Shown: piece by piece, positions 57,042-64,000 of the stretch | Layout: each line of letters starts with the position of its first letter | Position numbering within the stretch: the first letter of the stretch is position 1 | NCBI RefSeq assembly: GCF_012843905.1 | Contig: NZ_JABAGC010000002.1 | Coordinates: 1 to 64,000 of the forward strand | Origin: Clostridium sp. SM-530-WT-3G | Lineage (GTDB): Bacteria > Bacillota > Clostridia > Clostridiales > Clostridiaceae | Reading direction: 5' to 3' | DNA: 64,000 nucleotides | Program-made: the position numbers and the translations under genes | The notes under the pieces: generated by a model | Seen by the model: the letters and a program-made list of their open reading frames with translations, nothing else | Databases searched by the model: none | What the model was told of the DNA's origin: nothing

Positions 57042-58565
57042 ATGGCAGTTAAAATAATAAGTGCAACTCATAATGGACTTGAAGGTTTTTTGATTAATGT
57101 TGAAGTTGATATTGAAAAAGGACTTCCACAATTTATAATTGTAGGACTTCCTGATACTTCTGTAAAAGAAGCAAAGGAAAGAGTAAGAGCTGCAATAGTA
57201 AATTCAGGTTATAAATTTCCACTTGGCAGAATTACTATTAATCTTGCACCTGCAGATGTTAGAAAGATAGGATCTTTACTTGATCTACCAATGGCAATAG
57301 GAATACTTATGGAAAGTGGACAGATTGAAAAAAATAATATGAATGAATACATAGTATTTGGAGAATTATCTCTATTTGGAGAACTAAAAAGTATTAAGGG
57401 AACAATACCAATAATAGTTCAAGGAATTCGTGAAAAAATAAAAAAATTTATATTTCCTTTTGACAATATGAAAGAAAGTGTTTATTTTGATGAGGGTGAA
57501 TATTATCCTTTTAGGAATTTAAGTGAAGTGATTTCATTTATTAAATTTAATGATATTCTACCAATGAAGGCAGAGATAAAGGATGAAGTAGAAGAATGTG
57601 ACTCAGATGTTGATTTTGGAATGATAATGGGGCATTATTCATCTAAAAGAGCGTTAGAAATTGCAGCGGCGGGAAAGCATAATATAATTTTATATGGTGA
57701 TCCTGGTTGTGGAAAGACCATGCTGGCAAAAGCGCTTATATCAATAATGCCAGATTTGAGTAAAGAAGAATTAATTGAAATTGCTAAAATACATAGTGTG
57801 GCAGGAATTATAAATGGTGATAAAAATATAACTAAAAGACCATTTAGATCTCCTCATCATACAACTACAAGGTCAGCACTTATTGGAGGAGGAAAAGAGA
57901 TAGTACCAGGAGAAATAACATTAGCACATAATGGAGTTTTATTCTTGGATGAAATATTACAATTTAAAAAAGAAGCACTTGAAGCTTTGAGGGAACCACT
58001 AGAAGAAAAATTTATTAATATAAATCGAGTAAGTGGATCATATACAATGCCATGTGACTTTTTGCTTATAGGAGCTTTTAATCCAACTGAATCAAATAGA
58101 GAAAGTATATGTTTAGAAGATTCATTCTATAGCAATGATATTATAAAAAAATACTCTAAAAAATTTTCAAATGCATTACTTGATAGAATTGATATTTTAA
58201 ATTTTGTGCCAAGACTGGCTTATGATGAAATTAATTATAAGAAAGATTATTATTCATCAAAAGTTATGAAAGAAAACGTAATGAAAGCAAGATTTGTTCA
58301 GGAAAAAAGATTTAAATATACAAAGTATAGATATAATTCTGAAATAAAAGGAAAAGACATTTTTGAAATATGTAAAATAAACACAAAGTGTTCTGAGATT
58401 TTAAAGTATTATTATAATAACACAAAAATGTCTCTTAGAGGATATGGGAAAATAGTCAAATTAGCGAGAACTATAGCTGATATTGATAATAAACATGATA
58501 TTTCAGAAGAGCATGTTTTAGAAGCTATTAGTTATAGAAAAAATATTAATGGAGAAATTATATAG
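57042..58565 (+). CDS. comM: ComM/YifB-family AAA+ ATPase (Mg chelatase-like)
   Basis: ComM-type helicases promote branch migration during natural transformation in Gram-negative bacteria. Their role in clostridia is less certain. The 507-residue product has the N-terminal domain (GLPQFIIVGLPDTSVKEAKERV, split over two motifs, and NLAPADVRK). The AAA core has Walker A GDPGCGKT at about 219-226, HHTTTRSALIGGG and GVLFLDEI, with a C-terminal helical lid. AAGGTGGTGA lies upstream. It precedes dprA, another DNA-uptake gene, after 14 nt. Confidence 0.92.
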   Translation: MAVKIISATHNGLEGFLINVEVDIEKGLPQFIIVGLPDTSVKEAKERVRAAIVNSGYKFPLGRITINLAPADVRKIGSLLDLPMAIGILMESGQIEKNNMNEYIVFGELSLFGELKSIKGTIPIIVQGIREKIKKFIFPFDNMKESVYFDEGEYYPFRNLSEVISFIKFNDILPMKAEIKDEVEECDSDVDFGMIMGHYSSKRALEIAAAGKHNIILYGDPGCGKTMLAKALISIMPDLSKEELIEIAKIHSVAGIINGDKNITKRPFRSPHHTTTRSALIGGGKEIVPGEITLAHNGVLFLDEILQFKKEALEALREPLEEKFININRVSGSYTMPCDFLLIGAFNPTESNRESICLEDSFYSNDIIKKYSKKFSNALLDRIDILNFVPRLAYDEINYKKDYYSSKVMKENVMKARFVQEKRFKYTKYRYNSEIKGKDIFEICKINTKCSEILKYYYNNTKMSLRGYGKIVKLARTIADIDNKHDISEEHVLEAISYRKNINGEII

Positions 58566-58579
58566 GAAGGATTTTAGCT

Positions 58580-59638
58580 ATGAATTATGATTTGTGGTTT
58601 ATAATGCTTGACATAAGTAATCGAATGAAATATAAATTGATAGATACATATGAAAAAAGTGAAAATATTTACAATAATTATGAGGATATAGTTAATAGTG
58701 ATGATGTAATTTCAAAAAAATTAAAAAAATATAAGAAAAGCGATTTCTATGAAAAAGTACAGAAGTTAGAAGAACAATTATATAAAAATAATATAAAATA
58801 TATAACTGGTGCTAATCCTTTGTATAAAGACAAATTAGATGGGATTTTACAAAAGCCTTTTCATTTATTTTTTAAGGGAAATATCGAGGTTATAAATAAA
58901 AAATCAGTAGCAATTGTCGGGGCAAGAAAATGTTCAAAATATGGATTTGCATCAACAAAACTCTTGACAAAGGAGCTTATTACTAATAATATATCGCTTA
59001 TAAGCGGAGGTGCACGAGGAATAGATTCCATTGCACATAAAACAGCCTTGGAAAACGGGGGTGTAAATATTTCTGTAATGGGATGTGGACTCGATAGAAC
59101 CTATCCATATGAAAATAAAATGCTCTTTTCAAAAATACAAGAAAAAGGTGTGCTGTTATCTGAATATTTACCTGGTACTAAACCAAATTCTTATAATTTC
59201 CCACAAAGAAATAGAATAATAAGTGGTTTGGCTGATACTGTAATAGTGATAGAAGCTTCAGAAAAAAGTGGCTCTCTTATAACAGCAGACTTAGCATTGA
59301 AACAAGATAAAAGAGTTATCGCGGTTCCAGGCTCAATATTTTATAGTGGAGCAGAAGGCTCTAATAATTTGATTAATAGAGAAGGTGTAGAGGCATTTTC
59401 AACTATAGAAAACTTTAGACAGTTATTAAATTTTGACCATGTTAATATAACGCCTATGGATTTTACACCAGAAAAAAGTGATATATTAGATATATTATCT
59501 GATACACCTATACATATAGATGATATTTTTAAGAACACATCTGTGGATAAAGGTGCTCTCTATGCATTGTTATTTGAAATGCAGATTAAAAATCAAATAA
59601 TTTGTTTGCCTGGAAATTATTATGTAAAAATAATATAA
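58580..59638 (+). CDS. dprA: DNA-processing protein DprA
   Basis: DprA loads RecA on incoming single-stranded DNA. The 352-residue product has an N-terminal helical region, then the Rossmann core with VAIVGARKCSKYG, SGGARGIDSIAHKTAL, GCGLDRTYPYEN and FPQRNRIISGLA. Next comes SGSLITADLALKQ, then a C-terminal winged-helix-like domain. AGGAAGGA lies upstream. It lies between comM and topA. The topA start region begins just after its stop. Confidence 0.95.
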   Translation: MNYDLWFIMLDISNRMKYKLIDTYEKSENIYNNYEDIVNSDDVISKKLKKYKKSDFYEKVQKLEEQLYKNNIKYITGANPLYKDKLDGILQKPFHLFFKGNIEVINKKSVAIVGARKCSKYGFASTKLLTKELITNNISLISGGARGIDSIAHKTALENGGVNISVMGCGLDRTYPYENKMLFSKIQEKGVLLSEYLPGTKPNSYNFPQRNRIISGLADTVIVIEASEKSGSLITADLALKQDKRVIAVPGSIFYSGAEGSNNLINREGVEAFSTIENFRQLLNFDHVNITPMDFTPEKSDILDILSDTPIHIDDIFKNTSVDKGALYALLFEMQIKNQIICLPGNYYVKII

Positions 59639-59646
59639 AGTATATA

Positions 59647-59681
59647 GGGGGTGAATACTTCATAATTTTATGAAGTTAGCT
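59647..59681 (+). promoter_or_regulatory. topA translation start region: distant SD bridged by a hairpin
   Basis: GGGGGTG (59647-59653) is 28 nt from ATG 59682. ACTTCATA (59657-59664) pairs with TATGAAGT (59669-59676) in between. Folding leaves 3 + 5 nt, a normal spacing. It also buries the upstream in-frame ATG at 59670 in the stem. Confidence 0.6.
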
Positions 59682-61775
59682 ATGGGTCAAAAACTTGTAA
59701 TTGTAGAATCGCCAGCAAAAGCAAAAACAATTGGAAAATATTTAGGAAAGAACTATGTTGTAGAGGCTTCTATGGGTCATGTTAGAGATCTTCCTAAAAG
59801 TAGGTTGGGGGTTGATATAGAAAATAATTATACTCCAAAGTATATTACTATAAGAGGAAAAGGTGAATTAATTGATAAACTAAGAAAAGCTGCTAAAAAA
59901 GCAGATAAAGTTTACCTTGCAACTGACCCTGATAGAGAAGGAGAAGCAATTTCTTGGCATTTAGCAAATATTTTAAAAATAGCTGAAGATGAAACTTGTA
60001 GAATTGTATTCAATGAGGTTACTAAAACAGCAGTAAAAGCGTCTATAAAAGAAGCGCGTAAAATAAATCTTGATTTAGTGGATGCACAACAAGCTAGGAG
60101 AGTGCTAGATAGATTAGTGGGATATGAAATAAGTCCTATTCTTTGGAAAAATGTAAAATGGGGTTTAAGTGCAGGAAGAGTACAGTCTGCAGCTTTAAAA
60201 CTTATATGTGATAGAGAAAGGGAAATTAAAGAATTTATTCCTAAAGAATATTGGTCAATAGATTGTATCCTTAAAAAGGAAAGAAAAAAATTCCCTATAA
60301 GATTATCAACATATAAGGGTAGTAAAATAGAAATTGCAGATGAACAAACTACAAATAACATAATAAAAGAACTTGAAGGAGGAAGCTTTGTAGTTAAAGC
60401 TATAAAGAAGGGGAAAAAGAATAGAAATCCATTACCTCCATTTACAACAAGTACACTTCAACAGGATGCAAATAAAAAGTTAAATTATAACACTAAGAAA
60501 ACAATGTCTGTTGCACAGGTTCTTTATGAAGGTGTAGAAGTAAAAGGCTTTGGAACTGTAGGCTTAATAACCTATATGAGAACAGATTCTGTTAGAATAG
60601 CAGATGAAGCACAAGCAAAAGCTATGGACTTTATTGAAAATACTTATGGAAAAGAATATTTACCTGCTAGTAAAAGAGTGTATAAAGGAAAGAAGAATAT
60701 TCAGGATGCTCATGAAGCTATAAGACCAACTTATGTTGAGATAACTCCAGAAATAGCTAAGGAAAATCTTACACCTGAACAATATAAATTATATTCACTT
60801 ATATGGAAAAGATTTGTTGCTAGTCAGATGTCTTCATGTGAATTAGATACAAATTCAATAGACATAATGAATGGAGATTATAAATTTAAAGCATCTGGAT
60901 CAGTTATAAATTTTGATGGTTTTATGAAAGTGTATGAATATTCTAATGAAGAAGATGAAAATTCTGTTACACTTCCAGTATTAGAAGAAAATGAAGAATT
61001 AAAAACTGCAAAGCTTGAAGGAAGCCAGCATTTTACACAGCCAGCTCCAAGATATACAGAAGCATCATTTGTAAAGCTTTTGGAGGAAAAAGGCATAGGA
61101 AGACCTAGTACTTATGTACCTACAATATCTACTTTGTTAGGAAGAAATTATGTTGTACGTGAAAAGAAAAATTTAATACCAACAGAACTAGGGGAAATTG
61201 TAAATGATATCTTAGGAGAATATTTCAAACAGATAGTAGATGTTGATTTTACAGCTGATATGGAAAGAAAGCTTGATAATGTTGAGGAAGGTAAAGAAGA
61301 GTGGACTAAAGTAGTTGGAGAATTCTTTGAACCATTAAAGGTAGCTATAGATAAAGCTGAAAAGGAAATATCAAAAGTAGTTATTGAAGATAAAGTTAGC
61401 GATGTAAAGTGTGAAAAATGCGGACGAATGATGGTTATAAAGCGAGGACGTTATGGTGAATTCTTGGCATGCCCTGGATACCCAGAATGTAAGAATGCAA
61501 AACCAATAGTTGAGGAATTAGATGTTCCATGTCCTGAATGTGGAAAGCCTATAGTAGCAAAGAAAAGTAAAAAAGGAAAGAAGTTTTTTGGATGTTCAGG
61601 TTACCCAGAATGTACTTTCGTAAGCTGGTATGAACCAGTAAAGGAAAAATGCCCTAAATGTAATTCATATATGGTTTTAAAATATTCAAAATCAAAGGGT
61701 AAATATATTCAATGTTCGAACAGTGAATGTGGCTACAAAGAGGAAATAAAAGAGGAAAATAAGGAAGAAAATTAA
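59682..61775 (+). CDS. topA: DNA topoisomerase I
   Basis: TopA relaxes negative supercoils. The 697-residue product begins MGQKLVIVESPAKAKTIGKY with the TOPRIM Glu9 and continues with TDPDREGEAISWH (acidic metal site at 82-86). The catalytic Tyr298 is in GLITYMRTDS. Three C-terminal zinc ribbons follow, with four Cys each (CEKCGRMMV, CPECGKPIV, CPKCNSYMV). The start at 59682 matches the family. An in-frame ATG at 59670 sits in a hairpin. The usual dprA-topA order is kept. Confidence 0.96.
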   Translation: MGQKLVIVESPAKAKTIGKYLGKNYVVEASMGHVRDLPKSRLGVDIENNYTPKYITIRGKGELIDKLRKAAKKADKVYLATDPDREGEAISWHLANILKIAEDETCRIVFNEVTKTAVKASIKEARKINLDLVDAQQARRVLDRLVGYEISPILWKNVKWGLSAGRVQSAALKLICDREREIKEFIPKEYWSIDCILKKERKKFPIRLSTYKGSKIEIADEQTTNNIIKELEGGSFVVKAIKKGKKNRNPLPPFTTSTLQQDANKKLNYNTKKTMSVAQVLYEGVEVKGFGTVGLITYMRTDSVRIADEAQAKAMDFIENTYGKEYLPASKRVYKGKKNIQDAHEAIRPTYVEITPEIAKENLTPEQYKLYSLIWKRFVASQMSSCELDTNSIDIMNGDYKFKASGSVINFDGFMKVYEYSNEEDENSVTLPVLEENEELKTAKLEGSQHFTQPAPRYTEASFVKLLEEKGIGRPSTYVPTISTLLGRNYVVREKKNLIPTELGEIVNDILGEYFKQIVDVDFTADMERKLDNVEEGKEEWTKVVGEFFEPLKVAIDKAEKEISKVVIEDKVSDVKCEKCGRMMVIKRGRYGEFLACPGYPECKNAKPIVEELDVPCPECGKPIVAKKSKKGKKFFGCSGYPECTFVSWYEPVKEKCPKCNSYMVLKYSKSKGKYIQCSNSECGYKEEIKEENKEEN

Positions 61776-61839
61776 ATATAAATTAGATGACATAATTTTA
61801 TAGGTATATACAATTTTGTCGAAACTGCTTAAAATACTG

Positions 61840-61868
61840 TTGAAAACCCAAAATTTCTATGTTAAACT
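61840..61868 (+). promoter_or_regulatory. possible promoter of codY
   Basis: TTGAAA at 61840-61845 and TAAACT at 61863-61868 have a 17-bp spacer. Confidence 0.45.
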
Positions 61869-61908
61869 TAGGTTAATGGATATTTGTAAAATAATTCAAT
61901 AAAATATG

Positions 61909-61923
61909 AATTTTCAAACAATT
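61909..61923 (+). promoter_or_regulatory. CodY-box-like site upstream of codY
   Basis: The 15-mer AATTTTCAAACAATT matches the known CodY consensus AATTTTCWGAAAATT at 13 of 15 positions. It lies downstream of the candidate promoter, where bound CodY could block elongation. Confidence 0.5.
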
Positions 61924-61966
61924 ATGTTACTTTTTATGTTTTAGAAGTTGCCTAGGAGGATAAATT

Positions 61967-62743
61967 ATGTCATCACTATTAAATAAGACAAGGATGCTGA
62001 ATAATATTTTACAAAAATCTGGTACAGAACCGGTAGTGTTTCAAGATATATGTAAGCTTTTAAGTGAAGTTTTAGAGTGTAATGTTTACATAATAAGCAG
62101 AAAAGGTAAAGTGCTTGGATATACATTTGGAAAAGATTTTGAATGTGAGGCTATGAAGAAGAAGGTAATCGAAGATAAAAGATTCCCTGAAGACTATAAT
62201 AAGACTCTTATGAATGTAAATGAAGCGATAGCCAATGTTCCTAATGAAGGTAGATGCGTTTTTGAAGAAATAGGAAAATGTAAAAAAGTAGATAAATTAT
62301 CTACGGTAATTCCTATTATTGGAAACAGAGAAAGGTTAGGAACTCTGATACTTGCCAGATTTGGCAATGCATTTACTGATGATGATTTAGTATTAGTTGA
62401 GTATAGTGCTACAATTGTAGGAATGGAAATGCTTAGAGCAATGCAGGACGAATTAGAAGAGGAAGCGAGAAAGAAAGCAGTAGTACAACTTGCAATTGGA
62501 ACTCTTTCGTATTCGGAATTAGAAGCAGTTGAACATATATTTAATGAACTTAACGGTAATGAAGGATTGCTTGTTGCATCTAAAATAGCAGATAAAGTTG
62601 GAATAACTCGTAGTGTTATAGTAAATGCCTTAAGAAAGTTTGAAAGTGCGGGAGTTATTGAATCGCGCTCTCTTGGAATGAAGGGTACATATATTAGAAT
62701 TCTAAATGAAAAGTTAGTAGAAGAATTAAAAAGAATAAAATAA
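61967..62743 (+). CDS. codY: GTP- and branched-chain amino acid-sensing global regulator CodY
   Basis: CodY represses nutrient-scavenging, and often virulence and sporulation, genes when GTP and branched-chain amino acids are abundant. The 258-residue product has an N-terminal GAF domain (residues about 1-155) that binds isoleucine. A linker helix and a winged helix-turn-helix follow ([20 protein letters not shown], then [17 protein letters not shown]). AGGAGG lies upstream. In Bacillus codY follows clpQY and topA. Here it comes directly after topA. A CodY-like box upstream suggests self-control. Confidence 0.96.
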   Translation: MSSLLNKTRMLNNILQKSGTEPVVFQDICKLLSEVLECNVYIISRKGKVLGYTFGKDFECEAMKKKVIEDKRFPEDYNKTLMNVNEAIANVPNEGRCVFEEIGKCKKVDKLSTVIPIIGNRERLGTLILARFGNAFTDDDLVLVEYSATIVGMEMLRAMQDELEEEARKKAVVQLAIGTLSYSELEAVEHIFNELNGNEGLLVASKIADKVGITRSVIVNALRKFESAGVIESRSLGMKGTYIRILNEKLVEELKRIK

Positions 62744-62758
62744 TTCTTCTTACACTAT

Positions 62759-62806
62759 ATAGCAGTTTTAATAATAAAGAATATTATTAAAGCTGCTATT
62801 TTTTTG
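62759..62806 (+). terminator. terminator after codY
   Basis: An 18-bp stem with one mismatch, starting ATAGCAG at 62759 and closing at 62799, is followed by TTTTTTG. Confidence 0.9.
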
Positions 62807-62956
62807 TATAGAAATATTATAAATGTTAAATATATAAATTGTAATGCTTTAAAAGTATTTTGTTATGTATTTACTACGATAAATAACAATTATATTGTCA
62901 TAAAAGTACAGTATGATGTCTTTTGACATAAAGCATTAAAAAAAGAAAAATTTTTG

Positions 62957-62985
62957 TTGATAGGATAGATACCTTGTGATATACT
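62957..62985 (+). promoter_or_regulatory. sigma-A-type promoter of rpsB-tsf
   Basis: TTGATA at 62957-62962 and TATACT at 62980-62985 have a 17-bp spacer. Confidence 0.7.
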
Positions 62986-63006
62986 ATCTAAGGTAATAAA
63001 TACACA

Positions 63007-63068
63007 CACTATCCAATTCATAAATATGGTGACTCTATTTAGAGGGAATTTATGAGCTAAAGATAGTG
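63007..63068 (+). promoter_or_regulatory. nested stem-loop leader of rpsB
   Basis: Three collinear stems nest in the leader: CACTATC 63007-63013 with GATAGTG 63062-63068, an 8-bp stem 63018-63025 with 63048-63055, and CTCT 63033-63036 with AGAG 63041-63044. The outer stem ends next to GGAGG. Such layout is typical of ribosomal protein leaders bound by the product, here S2. Confidence 0.55.
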
Positions 63069-63094
63069 GAGGTAAAAACCAAGGAGGTAACAAA

Positions 63095-63796
63095 ATGTCA
63101 GTAATATCAATGAAACAATTATTAGAAGCAGGTGTACATTTCGGACACCAAACTAGAAGATGGAATCCTAAAATGGCTCCATATATCTTCACAGAAAGAA
63201 ACGGAATCTATATAATAGATTTACAAAAAACAGTTAAGAAAGCTGAAGAAGCTTACAACTTCATAAAAGAAGTAGCTGCAGAAGGTAAAGATATATTATT
63301 CGTAGGAACTAAGAAACAAGCTCAAGAAGCTATCCAAGAAGAAGCTGTAAGAAGTAACATGCACTTCGTAAACAACAGATGGTTAGGTGGAATGTTAACA
63401 AACTTCACTACTATCAAGAGCAGAATCAGAAAGTTAGAAGAAATCGAAAAAATGCAAGAAGATGGTACTTTTGAAGTTCTTCCAAAGAAAGAAGTTATCA
63501 AATTAAAGGGAGAATTAGAAAAGTTAGAAAAGAATCTTGGCGGTATCAGAAACTTAGATGCTTCAAACGTTGGAGCTATGTTCGTAGTTGACCCAAGAAA
63601 AGAAAAGAATGCTATATCAGAAGCTAAAATTTTAGGAATACCAGTAGTTGCTATCGTAGATACTAACTGCGATCCTGAAGAAGTTGATTACGTAATCCCA
63701 GGTAACGATGATGCTATCAGAGCTGTTAAATTAATAACTGCTAAAATGGCTGATGCTATTATCGAAGGAAGACAAGGCGAACAATTAGCTGAATAA
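63095..63796 (+). CDS. rpsB: 30S ribosomal protein S2
   Basis: S2 joins the small subunit late and is needed for translation. The 233-residue product begins with [20 protein letters not shown] after four codons. It has the family block [14 protein letters not shown] and ends in an acidic tail. AAGGAGG lies 7 nt upstream. Its leader folds into nested stems, and a hairpin separates it from tsf. Confidence 0.97.
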   Translation: MSVISMKQLLEAGVHFGHQTRRWNPKMAPYIFTERNGIYIIDLQKTVKKAEEAYNFIKEVAAEGKDILFVGTKKQAQEAIQEEAVRSNMHFVNNRWLGGMLTNFTTIKSRIRKLEEIEKMQEDGTFEVLPKKEVIKLKGELEKLEKNLGGIRNLDASNVGAMFVVDPRKEKNAISEAKILGIPVVAIVDTNCDPEEVDYVIPGNDDAIRAVKLITAKMADAIIEGRQGEQLAE

Positions 63797-63806
63797 TTTA
63801 GATATA

Positions 63807-63844
63807 CAAAAGGGTGAGTGAAGGCCACTTCAGTTGCCCTTTTG
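63807..63844 (+). terminator. hairpin between rpsB and tsf
   Basis: CAAAAGGG (63807-63814) pairs with CCCTTTTG (63837-63844) with a small inner stem. The tail is only moderately T-rich, so it probably acts as a partial attenuator within the rpsB-tsf operon. Confidence 0.6.
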
Positions 63845-63888
63845 CTAAATTATACGGATTACTTTTTAATATTGAGGAGGAATTTATA

Positions 63889-64000
63889 ATGGCAAATATA
63901 AGTGCACAATTAGTTAAAGAACTAAGAGAAATGACTGGAGCTAAAATGATGGATTGTAAAAAAGCTCTAGTTGCTACTGAAGGAAACATCGATAAGGCTA
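63889..64000 (+). CDS. tsf: translation elongation factor Ts, 5' part only
   Basis: EF-Ts recycles EF-Tu by exchanging GDP for GTP. Only the first 37 codons are inside the window. They show [20 protein letters not shown] and DCKKAL, the UBA-like N-terminal domain diagnostic of EF-Ts. GAGGAGG lies 8 nt upstream. The gene runs off the right edge. Confidence 0.95.
   Translation, partial: MANISAQLVKELREMTGAKMMDCKKALVATEGNIDKA

Overview
This 64 kb window is low-GC, densely packed Firmicute chromosome. It has AAGGAGG-type ribosome binding sites, several TTG and GTG starts, TTGACA/TATAAT promoters and U-tailed terminators. Endospore genes (spoIVA, spoVM, ylbJ), phosphotransacetylase plus acetate kinase, codY and L28/L32 with four-cysteine zinc ribbons point to an anaerobic endospore former close to Clostridium sensu stricto. 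The species cannot be fixed from the sequence. There are no rRNA or tRNA genes, insertion sequences, prophage blocks or CRISPR arrays. Nearly everything is core genome in an order that resembles the priA-to-tsf arc of Bacillus subtilis.

Layout. 1-4534: a phosphate-starvation module (pstS-pstC-pstA-pstB-phoU) behind a helically phased series of Pho-box-like hexamers. 4535-8545: a DUF512 radical SAM protein, der and gpsA. 8546-14123: spoIVA, a lone PBECR/barnase-like nuclease gene, a short structured RNA with its own terminator, an asparaginase and a purine permease. 14180-17460: yicC-remA-gmk-rpoZ-coaBC. 17501-29440: a long run of priA-def-fmt-zinc peptidase-rsmB-rlmN-stp-prkC-rsgA-rpe-thiN-spoVM. 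In this run rsmB is interrupted by an in-frame TAA. 29532-35876: rpmB on the minus strand, then yloU-fakA-like, recG, rsmD-coaD and a coiled-coil protein. 35856-38422, minus strand: ylbJ and tmcAL. 38696-41014: pta-ackA. 41032-45421: yceD-rpmF, plsX, acpP, rnc and a radical SAM gene. 45482-52560: a 31-residue membrane peptide, smc-ftsY, then ylxM-ffh-rpsP-khpA. 52724-56436: rimM-trmD, rplS, rbgA-rnhB. 56510-64000: yraN on the minus strand, comM-dprA-topA, codY, rpsB and the start of tsf.

The genes mainly serve translation and its quality control (ribosomal proteins, rRNA and tRNA modification, ribosome-assembly GTPases, SRP targeting), with DNA repair and replication restart, lipid and CoA synthesis, and spore coat assembly. 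SpoIVA and SpoVM, which act together at the forespore surface, are both encoded here.

No wholly new multi-gene system was found. The most interesting signals are: (i) a single-base nonsense change in rsmB; (ii) two genes, khpA and topA, whose Shine-Dalgarno sequence is far from the start codon but is brought to normal spacing if an intervening perfect hairpin folds; (iii) a palindrome over the promoter of the ffh operon; (iv) competing stems upstream of rnc; (v) an unidentified structured RNA upstream of ansA next to a solitary toxin-like nuclease; (vi) simple-sequence repeats upstream of rimM and inside prkC.
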